This document shows positions 53,012 to 62,290 of a stretch of DNA of 64,000 nt, piece by piece. This DNA comes from JABMQW01 sp964439935 (lineage in GTDB: Bacteria > Fidelibacterota > Marinisomatia > Marinisomatales > TCS56). The notes below the pieces were generated by a model. The model did not search any database. It was not told the origin of the DNA and saw only the letters and a list, made by a program, of their open reading frames with translations. Numbering within the stretch: the first letter of the stretch is position 1; each line of letters starts with the position of its first letter. The stretch lies in assembly GCA_964439935.1 (NCBI GenBank), contig CAYTPW010000017.1, positions 10,835 through 74,834 on the forward strand, given 5' to 3'. The position numbers and the translations under genes were made by a program.

Positions 53012-56000
53012 ATGTTAAGGACATTTGGTTATCGCACGTTGCTATGGATACTATTCCTTTTATTGATAAGTACCTCTTGGAATGTGCTGTCAGCCCAGGA
53101 ATATCTGCATGACCATCTGGTGTCGTGGTATTTAGAAGGGCCACAAGGGAATTGGAGCCAGCGTGATTTCGATGATTACTATTTGTGGCAGGAGGAAGTT
53201 TACCATTCCATGGCCAAGAAACTGGAGCGCGATCCTCAATTAGTCCAGCGCCAAAAGACGATTATGAATGGCAACAAGATTACGACTGAAATCTGGAATT
53301 ATGGTTCGATTTCCAGTCCGGGCAACCGAACTACCGATATTGTTTGGGAAAAGCTTGGCTACGGGTATGAATTCGGGCCTTTGATTGTGGCTGAAGTTGA
53401 TGTGCCAAAAGGCAGCCACCGCGACGTTTATATGAAGCGGGATGAGCAGGGAGATCCGATTACAAATGCTGAAGGAGATACACTTTATGGTGCCTGGATT
53501 ATAACCGATGGACTGGTTTCTCTTGATGGCGAGGTATCACCTGATGGGAAGGATCGTTGGGGTTTCGATCCCCTGGCCTGGAACGATGATTTCACAGTGC
53601 CATATGCCGATCCGGCCAGTGCCCGGATGCCTAATTCTAATGATCGCGACCAGGATGGGGACGGTCGACCGGACGGGTGGCCAGCCGGCTGGTATAATGA
53701 AAACCTCCAGGCCTATGTCTGGCCAGGAGCTTTGCGTCAGGGATCAACCAATGCAGATCTTGAAGTACTCTGTGTTGTTGACGATCGCAACAACAAGGAA
53801 TTCGAATACTATCCGTTTATCGACGATTCATCGCGCAATGGATTGGGAATTGAAGTCGAGTGCCGCTATTATCAATGGGCCAATCCACTGGCGGAAGATA
53901 TAATCTTTCTGGTGTATAAAGTAACCAATAAGAGTGATCAGGACTTGCATAATGTAACCTTTGGTATGTGGGGTGATCCCCATATCGGGGGCCCCAGTAA
54001 TTATGTAGACGACCTGTCATTTTTTGACCATGGAATAAATATGGTCTATGCCTGGGATGCGGATGGTTTTAGCGATGTAGTCGGCCGCTATCCGGGTTAT
54101 TTCGGATACAAATTCCTGGAAAGTCCTGGAGATCCACACGACGGAATAGATAATGATGACGATGGAATAATTGATGAAAGCCGCGAAAACGGGATCGACG
54201 ATGATGAGGACTGGGATTCAGAAAAACATGATGTTGGTATCGATGGTCTACCAAACACCGGCGATGAAGGAGAAGATGATGGCTTACCTACTGCCGGAGA
54301 TCCGTTCGATATCCGCAGACCAGGTGAGCCCAACTTCGAATGGACCGACCTGGATGAATCCGATATGATCGGATTGACCAGTTTTGCGGCTCCATCTTTT
54401 GGCCAGAATAATGTTATATCAAATGACCATTTTATCTATACCAACTATCTGATACCTGATGAATTTGACAGCTTGAATGCCGCCACTCCTGGTGACAATA
54501 TTTTCCTGTATGGTTCGGGCACCTTCGAATTAAAATCCAAAGAATCTCGCCGCTTTTCCATTGCTCTGCTGATTGGCCAGAATTATGCTGACCTGACCTT
54601 GAATGCCATTACAGCTCAGGATATCTACGAGAGCAATTATCAATTTGCCAAACCGCCGGAAAAACCAATTGTTACGGCTGTTCCAGGAGATCAAAAAGTA
54701 ACCTTATACTGGGATGATGCTGCTGAATCTTCATGGGATCCGATTGCTGATGCCTTTGATTTCGAAGGATATGTGATCTATCGCAGTACTGACCCAAATT
54801 TCCTGGATCAACAAACCATAACCGATGCCAACGGATCGCGGTTCCTGTTTGAGCCGTTGAAAACCATTTTGGGTGCTTCAGCCAAATTTGATTTGGAAAA
54901 TGATTATGTCGGTTTAAGCGAAATTCCCTATACCGGTCGCGGTACTTATTATAATCTTGGAAATAATACTGGAATTGTACATTCCTTTATTGATTCAAAT
55001 AACGTAGTGAATGGGCAAATTTATTATTACGCGGTCGTTTCTTACGATCATGGTGACCTGGAACTGGCGATTGCACCGACGGAATGTTCCAAGGCGATTA
55101 CGGTCAATCCGGAAACAAATGATATAATTCTGGATGTCAATACAGTTAAAATAATTTCCCGTGTCAAAGCGGCCGGTTACGTTGAGGGTGGATTGGCAGA
55201 TGAGGGAATTATTGAACACTCCACCGGAATAGCCACTGGTAATCTCTGGATCGAGTATCTTGATCCCCGTGCTTTTGAAGATGATAATAAATTTGAAATT
55301 ACATTCCAGGAAGATCCAACCTGCTATTCGATTGAAGACCAAAAACCGATCACACAGTCGTTAATAGTGGCCTATAATGTATTTTACCCACTGCGAAATA
55401 AACATATCAAAACAGATAATTACATAGTCGCAAAATCAAACGGTGACAGCTTGGTACCCGGTCAGGATTTTCTTTTGTTCCCAGAAAATGGTCAACTGGT
55501 TGTTCCAGATACCCTGAATACTGTTATTGCTGACGGTGAAGAGCTGATTATTACCTATACCCATTACCCGGTTTTTGAAAGCCAGAATATAAATGAACTG
55601 ATACTAGAATCGGGTGTAACTGCCTATGAGTCAGAGACTAATCCGGTTTTTGACGGTATGAAGCTGTATGTAGTTGATGATCCCCTGGATCTGGATTTGT
55701 CGAAAACGGGCTGGTCCATTTCCAGTTTTTCTAATTTTCCGTACAGCGTCGGACCGTATCAAGATAATGCCGATTATAAATATCCCGCGGATTACGAAAT
55801 TGTCTTTTATAATGAAGAAGTAGATACCGGGGTGATCGGCGTGACAACAAAATTTGAGATATTTGAGGTTACTGATAATATGATCCCGGTTCAGAAACGT
55901 TTCGGTATCACCGAAATTCCCCCAGTTGATGGAGAATGGACACCGGGTGATCAAGTAGCCATCATGGAGCCGGATGAAAATGGTATCTTTTCTCTTCCGG

Positions 56001-56497
56001 AGGGAAAATTTAATCCGCTCTGGGAATTTACGTTTGTTTCACCATCCGATACGGTTGGAATCGCACCCACCGCCGGTGACCGTTTCTTTATTGGAACTAA
56101 ACGGCCGTTTACATCGAGTGATATATATCAATTTACCTCCAGTGCATCCGCAATTGATGAAGTCAAAGCTACTGATGATCTGGATAATATCCATGTCGTG
56201 CCAAATCCATATGTCGTTACCAACCAGCTGGAACGACTGGACCTGCAAACACAGCGTGACAGGGGTCCTCGACGGCTTTATTTCAACAATTTACCAACCG
56301 TCTGTACAATTCGTATCTACACTGTAAATGGTGAATTGGTTGATATACTGGAACATTCATCTTCCATTGATAATGGGAAGGAATTCTGGGATCTGACAAC
56401 CAGGGATAATTTCCCGATTGCTTATGGAATGTATTTATACCATGTTGACGCCGGAAAACTTGGTGAAAAAATTGGCCGCTTTGCGGTGATAAAATAA
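53012..56497 (+). CDS. Large exported surface protein with VPNPY-type C-terminal domain, cassette 2
   Basis: The protein is 1,161 aa, with AAGGAG before the ATG and a signal peptide ending near WNVLSAQ. Residues about 370-440 hold an acidic calcium-type run (DGIDNDDDGIIDESRENG, then GIDDDEDWDSEK) resembling thrombospondin type 3 repeats. A fibronectin-III-like domain follows near 550-690 (PVTAVPGDQ-like KPIVTAVPGDQKVTLYWDD, IYYYAVVSYDHGD). The C terminus is NIHVVPNPYVVTNQ to MYLYHVDAGKLGEKIGRFAV, the same tail type as the gene at 42687. It is probably a surface-attached protein delivered with the help of the downstream PorV-like barrel. No enzyme domain is recognised. Confidence 0.72.
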   Translation: MLRTFGYRTLLWILFLLLISTSWNVLSAQEYLHDHLVSWYLEGPQGNWSQRDFDDYYLWQEEVYHSMAKKLERDPQLVQRQKTIMNGNKITTEIWNYGSISSPGNRTTDIVWEKLGYGYEFGPLIVAEVDVPKGSHRDVYMKRDEQGDPITNAEGDTLYGAWIITDGLVSLDGEVSPDGKDRWGFDPLAWNDDFTVPYADPASARMPNSNDRDQDGDGRPDGWPAGWYNENLQAYVWPGALRQGSTNADLEVLCVVDDRNNKEFEYYPFIDDSSRNGLGIEVECRYYQWANPLAEDIIFLVYKVTNKSDQDLHNVTFGMWGDPHIGGPSNYVDDLSFFDHGINMVYAWDADGFSDVVGRYPGYFGYKFLESPGDPHDGIDNDDDGIIDESRENGIDDDEDWDSEKHDVGIDGLPNTGDEGEDDGLPTAGDPFDIRRPGEPNFEWTDLDESDMIGLTSFAAPSFGQNNVISNDHFIYTNYLIPDEFDSLNAATPGDNIFLYGSGTFELKSKESRRFSIALLIGQNYADLTLNAITAQDIYESNYQFAKPPEKPIVTAVPGDQKVTLYWDDAAESSWDPIADAFDFEGYVIYRSTDPNFLDQQTITDANGSRFLFEPLKTILGASAKFDLENDYVGLSEIPYTGRGTYYNLGNNTGIVHSFIDSNNVVNGQIYYYAVVSYDHGDLELAIAPTECSKAITVNPETNDIILDVNTVKIISRVKAAGYVEGGLADEGIIEHSTGIATGNLWIEYLDPRAFEDDNKFEITFQEDPTCYSIEDQKPITQSLIVAYNVFYPLRNKHIKTDNYIVAKSNGDSLVPGQDFLLFPENGQLVVPDTLNTVIADGEELIITYTHYPVFESQNINELILESGVTAYESETNPVFDGMKLYVVDDPLDLDLSKTGWSISSFSNFPYSVGPYQDNADYKYPADYEIVFYNEEVDTGVIGVTTKFEIFEVTDNMIPVQKRFGITEIPPVDGEWTPGDQVAIMEPDENGIFSLPEGKFNPLWEFTFVSPSDTVGIAPTAGDRFFIGTKRPFTSSDIYQFTSSASAIDEVKATDDLDNIHVVPNPYVVTNQLERLDLQTQRDRGPRRLYFNNLPTVCTIRIYTVNGELVDILEHSSSIDNGKEFWDLTTRDNFPIAYGMYLYHVDAGKLGEKIGRFAVIK

Positions 56498-56507
56498 GGA
56501 GCTTCTG

Positions 56508-57545
56508 ATGATGATTCACAACAGAAATATTGCAGCAGTTTTTCTGATTTTATGCACTTACGCATCGGCACAGATTGATAATACTGAACAAATTATCAAA
56601 GCCGGTACAACAGCAGCTCAATTTCTGAAAATCGGTGTCGACGCTCGCGCCAGTGCCATGGGAAATGCTTTTACCGCTATCAGCGGCGATCTCTCATCGA
56701 TGTACTGGAATCCCGGTGGGTTGGCCGACGTTCAGGGGATCCAGTTTCTGTTTGTGAATAACAACTGGCTTTATGATATAAGCGTTAACTACCTGGCTTT
56801 CGCGGTTAATTTGCGGAATTGGGGTGTATTTGGAGGCAGCATCGTTAATTTGGGGGCACCGGAACAATTGGTCCGTATTGTGGAAGAACCGGATGGGTAT
56901 GGTGAATATTTCAGCGTCAATAACCTAGCTGTCACTTTTTCTTATGCCCGTCGGTTAACCGATAAGTTTTCGATCGGGGGCAATGTGAAGTATATTCAAG
57001 AAACAATATGGCACTCCAGCGCACGGGCGATAGCGATCGACTTTGGTTCTCTATTTATAACACCTTTCAATGATATTCGTATCGGAGCTAGTCTATCCAA
57101 TTGGGGCAATACAATGCAAATGACTGGACGTGACCTTCGATTCAGTACTGATCCTGATCCTTTAAATGAAGGAAATGTTGAATTTATCAATGCATTGTAC
57201 GAAACAGATAAATATCCGCTGCCGCTGTTGTTCCGTGTTGGTCTTGCTGGAGAATTAGTTAAGACTCAACTGATGCGAGTGAGTTTTGCAATAGATGCTA
57301 TGCATCCGAATGACAATCTGGAGGCAGTAAATGTAGGAGCTGAATATGCCTTCGCCGAAACTTTTTTCCTTCGCGGTGGCTATTCCAATCTGTACCGGGA
57401 AGATAGTGAAGAAGGCTTATCTTTTGGAGGTGGTTTAAAATACCGGATTTGGAGAACTTCTAACATCTTAACTGTCAATTACTCCTTTACTGATTTTAAC
57501 CGTTTGGTTGGTGTTTCCAGGATTTCGATCGGTATGCAGTTTTAA
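56508..57545 (+). CDS. PorV/PorQ-family outer-membrane barrel, cassette 2
   Basis: The protein is 345 aa, with AAGGAGC before tandem ATGs (56508 and 56511); the signal peptide ends at YASAQ. The family opening is TAAQFLKIGVDARASAMGNA followed by SMYWNPGGLADVQGIQFLF. Further barrel strands lead to an aromatic C terminus (ISIGMQF). It is a paralogue of the gene at 44724 and occupies the same position in its cassette. The next cargo gene begins 208 nt later, so unlike cassette 1 it probably has its own promoter. Confidence 0.82.
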   Translation: MMIHNRNIAAVFLILCTYASAQIDNTEQIIKAGTTAAQFLKIGVDARASAMGNAFTAISGDLSSMYWNPGGLADVQGIQFLFVNNNWLYDISVNYLAFAVNLRNWGVFGGSIVNLGAPEQLVRIVEEPDGYGEYFSVNNLAVTFSYARRLTDKFSIGGNVKYIQETIWHSSARAIAIDFGSLFITPFNDIRIGASLSNWGNTMQMTGRDLRFSTDPDPLNEGNVEFINALYETDKYPLPLLFRVGLAGELVKTQLMRVSFAIDAMHPNDNLEAVNVGAEYAFAETFFLRGGYSNLYREDSEEGLSFGGGLKYRIWRTSNILTVNYSFTDFNRLVGVSRISIGMQF

Positions 57546-57753
57546 TTAGCAGAATTGTAAATGAGAGGGGTTTTTTTCGTTTCGATTGAATGTATGATAA
57601 TGTTTTATCATATAAAAGAAAGACCTATCTCATAGTGCAACTTTATTACGGAAATGTTGAGCTATTTTATTCGATTTTCTCAATATTTTTAATTATAATT
57701 AATATAGCCAGAATTAATAAAGAAGATAGCTTGAATTAATAAAGGGGAATAAA
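57546..57753. other. Intergenic leader of the second repeat-built cargo gene
   Basis: 208 very AT-rich nt. Two copies of GAATTAATAAAG lie just before the start codon (about 57711 and 57733), the second running into the AAAGGGG ribosome binding site. No ORF or terminator hairpin is visible. A promoter here is likely but not identified. Confidence 0.35.
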
Positions 57754-59459
57754 ATGAGTAGAAAAGCTAATATTTTTATTGTCACATTACTTGTTTTGGT
57801 GACACTACCTGTAATCTCCGAAGCACAGGTAACATTTGATAATCTGGTAGTAGCCGATGGATTAACCACAAATGGTATTCGTTTGAAGCCTGGCAGAATT
57901 CTGGATGGCGGTGAAACAATCTGGTTAGCTGGTACTGACAACAGTGTTTCCTATGCATTTCTGTCGACTGATGGCGGTGATACATTTACCCAGAGTGCCT
58001 CAGTGTCGGGCCGTGTTGCCCAATTGGATGCATTTGATGATCAAATAGCCTTATTATCCACAGCCGAAGGCGAAATACATCGGACAGCTGATGGTGGTGC
58101 AACCTGGACCATGGTTCATTCATATATGCTTAGTTTCATAGGTACCGGTTGGTTTAATGAACTACGGGTGCTGAACGATAATGTAGCTATTGCTCAGGGC
58201 GACTCTTCAGCTGATGGAACGATCTATTTCTGTCGGACTGAGGATCGGGGATTGACCTGGACAGCGATCAATAATATGGATAAACTGTCGGGTTTTAATA
58301 GTATCTATTCCTATGGTATGGCGGGTTGCAATATTGGTCAAATAGGCTGGTTTACGGCGACAGATGAGGGTTATGATACCACATTTGTCTATAAGACTGC
58401 GGATGCTGGAGCATCATGGGAATCAATAACAGTTCCTAATGAATTAATGCCGCATCAACCATACGGAATCACGTTTGCCGATGCAAATAATGGTATGCTG
58501 AATGGCAATGGCAAGCACCCGCTGTATTCCACTGATGGTGGAGCTACCTGGGATACGACAGCCACCGAGCCTGATGGAGGAGCTGCCTGGGTTAATGCTA
58601 TTGTTGGCGTTCCCGGAGAAAATATTTTTATTGCTCTCTGTGATTATTCGCTGTATTACACCACCGATCTGGGTGTAACCTGGACACTGATGGATACACC
58701 AGACTCGACTGATGGAGAATATTTCATTTCGGCAGTTGTTTTGAATAAAGATTTTGCCTTTTTCATGACTCAACAGGGTACAGCGGTGAAATTTGAAAAT
58801 CAAGCGCCGACTGTAACATTTGATAATCTGGTGGTAGCTGAAGGCTTACCGACGAATGGCGTACGCCTGAAGCCGGGTAGAATTCTGGATGGTGGTGAGA
58901 CGATCTGGTTGTCCGGTGTTACCGGTACAACTTCCTATGCATTTCTGTCGACTGATGGCGGTGATACATTTACCCAGAGTGCCTCANNNNNNNNNNNNNN
59001 NNNNNNNNNNNNNNNNNNNNNNNNNNNNNNNNNNNNNNNNNNNNNNNNNNNNNNNNNNNNNNNNNNNNNNNNNNNNNNNNNNNNNNAGATTTTGCCTTTT
59101 TCATGACTCAACAGGGTACAGCGGTGAAATTTGAAAATCAAACGCCGAGTTTATCTATTGATAACGATCCGGTTATTTTGACGCAATACCACCTGCGGCA
59201 AAACTATCCGAATCCGTTCAATCCGATCACAACGATCAGCTACAGCTTGCCTGATGCTGGAAACGTGAACCTGATGATTTATGATCTGCTGGGCCGCGAA
59301 GTACGAACGATCGTTAATGAGGTCCAGAATTCAGGAGAAAAGCGGGTAGTCTGGAATGCAACTGACAGGAATGGAATCAAAGTCAGTTCCGGTATATACA
59401 TTTATATCTTGACCACTGAGAATTTCTCACAATCAAGAAAAATGTTACTGCTTAAATAA
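57754..59459 (+). CDS. BNR/sortilin-like propeller T9SS cargo protein, interrupted by assembly gap
   Basis: The gene starts at 57754 after AAAGGGG, with a signal peptide ending near VISEAQ. The protein carries BNR/Ycf48-like propeller repeats (FLSTDGGDTFTQS, HRTADGGATWTMV, YKTADAGASWESI, YSTDGGATWDTT, YYTTDLGVTWTLM). It ends with a T9SS type A tail (NYPNPFNPITTISYSLP to SRKMLLLK). A 100-N run at 58987-59086 breaks the frame, but this is an artefact of the placeholder: the missing part of one tandem copy would be 746 nt, which restores the frame. With it, the protein would be about 783 aa. Likely a surface-exposed adhesin or structural protein. The tail is very close to that of the cargo gene at 45822. 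Confidence 0.83.
57948..58803 (+). repeat. Tandem repeat unit, copy 1 (BNR cargo gene)
   Basis: This 856-nt stretch is resolved. Its first 55 nt recur exactly at 58932-58986, and its last 55 nt recur exactly at 59087-59141, around the gap. The period to copy 2 is 984 nt, a multiple of three. Confidence 0.9.
58932..59141 (+). repeat. Tandem repeat unit, copy 2, mostly missing in gap
   Basis: Two 55-nt ends of the second copy flank 100 N. The 119 nt just before it (58813-58931) are a clearly diverged copy of 57829-57947, so only the core of the unit is identical. Confidence 0.85.
58987..59086. other. Assembly gap (100 N)
   Basis: Exactly 100 N inside the BNR cargo gene. The flanks show that the missing sequence is a copy of the unit at 57948-58803. 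Confidence 0.98.
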
Positions 59460-59477
59460 ACAATCCGGATAATTAAT

Positions 59478-59512
59478 CGGAAAGCGGAGGGAAATACCCT
59501 CCGCTTTTTTTT
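59478..59512 (+). terminator. Rho-independent terminator of the BNR cargo gene
   Basis: An 11-bp stem (AAAGCGGAGGG at 59481-59491, loop AAATA, CCCTCCGCTTT) is followed by a T-run, about 20 nt after the stop codon. Confidence 0.92.
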
Positions 59513-59657
59513 CATCATTCTTATGATAGTCCTGGTTTATCGCTAAAATATTTTTTATTCTTTGCAGATTGTATCCTGCGAAAGATATAATAAGTTTAAA
59601 TTTCATAATTAAAAATGAGCACTCAATTAAGCATAACTCAGAGGCCTGGATCCAGCC

Positions 59658-61118
59658 ATGAAAAATTACCATTCCAAATCGTTAATAGCTTGTCTATTCC
59701 TCTTCTTATATAGTCTAATACCAGTTATCGTGTTTTGCTCAAATCCTGCGGAATCCTATCGTAAATTAATAGATCGGGGAGAATATTCTGGTGCAATTGA
59801 GAATATCCGAGCCCTGTTGTTGGATCCGGATAAGTTTAGTAACGTGCAAAGACTAGAGCTGGAATTTGAAATAGAACGGTTGGAACGGATCAAAATTGAT
59901 TTTAATAAATCGGAAGCCGAAGTGCGAGAGTACGTACTGCAATATATTCCAGATGCTAGCCCAGCTGATTTCTCCCGCTGGGAAGCAGCTCAAGCTCTGG
60001 AATGGCGTCTTATCGATGGTGAAAAGCGTTATTTCCACAGCTCCGGACGAAACCTGTTCCGGATTGATAAAGCAGCCAGATTGATCTGGCAAAAATCGCA
60101 CGATAGTGGCGATGAGGCTACAGGGTCAGGATTAGCACCGGGAATCGATACTCACAATGCCGAAATAATCGCTGTCATAGAAGAAAATGAACCTGGTTTT
60201 GTAAAACCGGTCCGGTTACAGATCAAACAAGCAGTCGAAGTTGATGCAGATGCCGTTCCGGCTGGTGAAATTATCCGTTGTTGGATTCCCTACCCGCGAT
60301 TCATTGAACAACGCCAGACCGACATTGAATTGTTGGCATCCGATCCGGTTGATTATATCCTTGCTGCACCTGATCAAATGCAACGGACGATTTATTTTGA
60401 AAAACTGGCAATCGGTGGGAAGAAAACCCGTTTCGAAGTGGAATATGAGTATACGTCCAAAGGTACCTGGGTAGACATCGATCCTGCGAAAGTAACTAAA
60501 GTATCACGCAAATCATTGAAGAAGTATATGCGTGAAAGGCCACCACATATCGTTTTTACGCCCGAATTGCGGGCTATATCGCAGGAAGTGGTTGGCAGAG
60601 AGACCAATCCCTATCTGATTGCAAAAAAGCTCTTTAAATGGGTCGATGATAATATTCCCTGGGCTTCCGCTCGGGAATATTCAACATTTCGGAACATTCC
60701 CCAATATGCAATTGAAAATCACCATGGTGATTGTGGAATTCAGACCCTAACATTCATGACTTTGTGCCGGATCAATGGGATTCCCACCCGCTGGCAATCT
60801 GGCTGGGAATTCAAACCGCCGGATGATAGCATGCATGACTGGGGGATGATTTATTTTGAGCCTTACGGTTGGGTACCAATGGATGTGACTTACGGAGTCC
60901 GTAATGTTGGTCATGAAGATGGTAAGTGGTTTTATGTCAGCGGCATGGACAGCTACCGGACGATCTACAATGACGATTATTCGCAGCCGTTTTATCCAGC
61001 GAAAATCCACCACCGGTCGGAAACGATTGATTCACAGCGCGGAGAAGTGGAATGGCGGGGGGGAAACCTGTATTTCAATCAGTGGGACTGGTTCCATGAC
61101 TGGGAAATTGTTGATTGA
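59658..61118 (+). CDS. Exported transglutaminase-like (papain-fold) protein
   Basis: The protein is 486 aa with a signal peptide (to about VIVFCSN). The N-terminal 150 residues are helical. A beta domain follows (about 180-300), then the transglutaminase-like core. The core has Cys near residue 359 (HHGDCGIQTLTFM), His near 394 (MHDWGMIYFEPYG) and Asp near 409 (VPMDVTYG), a complete catalytic triad. Bacterial members are usually proteases or amidases rather than cross-linking enzymes, and some process wall peptides or secreted proteins. It lies 29 nt before alr on the same strand, which hints at wall metabolism, but the substrate is unknown. Confidence 0.83.
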   Translation: MKNYHSKSLIACLFLFLYSLIPVIVFCSNPAESYRKLIDRGEYSGAIENIRALLLDPDKFSNVQRLELEFEIERLERIKIDFNKSEAEVREYVLQYIPDASPADFSRWEAAQALEWRLIDGEKRYFHSSGRNLFRIDKAARLIWQKSHDSGDEATGSGLAPGIDTHNAEIIAVIEENEPGFVKPVRLQIKQAVEVDADAVPAGEIIRCWIPYPRFIEQRQTDIELLASDPVDYILAAPDQMQRTIYFEKLAIGGKKTRFEVEYEYTSKGTWVDIDPAKVTKVSRKSLKKYMRERPPHIVFTPELRAISQEVVGRETNPYLIAKKLFKWVDDNIPWASAREYSTFRNIPQYAIENHHGDCGIQTLTFMTLCRINGIPTRWQSGWEFKPPDDSMHDWGMIYFEPYGWVPMDVTYGVRNVGHEDGKWFYVSGMDSYRTIYNDDYSQPFYPAKIHHRSETIDSQRGEVEWRGGNLYFNQWDWFHDWEIVD

Positions 61119-61147
61119 ATCTTTTGATATAGGATAGAGGAAAAACA

Positions 61148-62269
61148 ATGTTTGGTCCGAAAGCAGTGATTCACCTGGATAACCTGGTCTATAATTATAA
61201 TTTGATCAAGCGGCATGTTAATGGAAAACGATTGATGACAGTGGTCAAAGCTGATGCTTATGGCCATGGTGTCATTCCAGTTGCGAAGGCATTAAAACAG
61301 GCTGGATCAGATTATTTTGCCGTCTATACGGTCAACGAAGCAATCGAATTACGTGCTGCCGGTATTAAGGATGATATTTTAATATTCAGTCGAACTGACC
61401 GCGATGAAATAGCTGCTGCGGTAGAATATGATTTAACCCTGATTATATCCTGGAAAGATGATATTGACTGGTTTGCGGATTATTACCAGCATACTGGAAA
61501 ATGCCCCAAACTACATCTCAAGATTGATACCGGTATGACTAGATTGGGTGTACCTTGGACTGATGTGCCAGAACTGCTGGTTAGAATCCAAAGAACAGCC
61601 GGGATTGAATTGGAGGGCATGTATTCTCATTTTGCCACCGCTGATGAAGGTGATCCCAGCTATGCCGAGTTTCAGTTAGCAAATTTTAATCAATGTGTAG
61701 CAGCTGCTGATAAATTGAATTTACCGATTGAATATATTCACTTCTCCAATAGCGGGGCTGTTTTAAGCCACCCGGATTCGTGGTTCGACCTGATTCGGGT
61801 CGGACTCTTGCTATATGGAGCCTTTCCATCAGACGAGGTTCCGATGGACCTGCCAGTAAAACCGGTAATGGATTTTCGTGCTTCAATTACTACCTTGAGG
61901 GAAGTTAAAGCCGGTACTCAGATCAGTTATGGTGGTGTGTATGCCCCCGATACCGATACGACAATCGGTGTTATCCAATGTGGTTTTGCAGACGGATTTC
62001 CCCGCCCCTGGTACGAAATGGGGCATGTAATGTGGAAAGGCAGCAAATTCAAGATTGCCGGACGGGTCTGCATGGACCAGTTTATGGTTAATTTTGATGG
62101 GGAACATCCGGCGGTTGGTGAAGAAGTACTAATCTTCGGTGATGATGGTGAGAATGTAATTCGTGCCGAAGAAATATCCCAGGCTATCGGTCTGACACCC
62201 TACACTTTACTTACTGCGATTCACGGTCGTACCAAGTACGAATTCATTGGGTACGACAACATAATATAA
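61148..62269 (+). CDS. alr: Alanine racemase
   Basis: The protein is 373 aa, with AGAGGAAA upstream of the ATG. It has the PLP lysine at residue 34 in VVKADAYGHG, the substrate-side motif LKIDTGMTRLG, the second-domain catalytic tyrosine near residue 260 in ISYGGVYAP, and RVCMDQFMV. Length and order are normal, and it looks intact. It interconverts L- and D-alanine for peptidoglycan stem peptides in the cytoplasm. The gene follows the transglutaminase-like gene and converges with the M1 peptidase gene, with 21 nt between the stops. Confidence 0.96.
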   Translation: MFGPKAVIHLDNLVYNYNLIKRHVNGKRLMTVVKADAYGHGVIPVAKALKQAGSDYFAVYTVNEAIELRAAGIKDDILIFSRTDRDEIAAAVEYDLTLIISWKDDIDWFADYYQHTGKCPKLHLKIDTGMTRLGVPWTDVPELLVRIQRTAGIELEGMYSHFATADEGDPSYAEFQLANFNQCVAAADKLNLPIEYIHFSNSGAVLSHPDSWFDLIRVGLLLYGAFPSDEVPMDLPVKPVMDFRASITTLREVKAGTQISYGGVYAPDTDTTIGVIQCGFADGFPRPWYEMGHVMWKGSKFKIAGRVCMDQFMVNFDGEHPAVGEEVLIFGDDGENVIRAEEISQAIGLTPYTLLTAIHGRTKYEFIGYDNII

Positions 62270-62290
62270 TCCACAATTACTGATATTGAG

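Noticed and set aside
39808..57545. Recent tandem duplication of a 10-kb block
   Set aside because: The paralogous genes share order and motifs but are strongly diverged in sequence and length, so the duplication is old or the cassettes were acquired separately.
58889..59134. Separate small genes around the second N run
   Set aside because: These frames are created by the 100-N placeholder and by shifts of the true cargo gene; the repeat arithmetic supports one gene from 57754 to 59459.
57754..59459. Pseudogene by frameshift
   Set aside because: The frame change lies exactly at the assembly gap, and the expected missing length restores the frame, so there is no evidence of gene decay.
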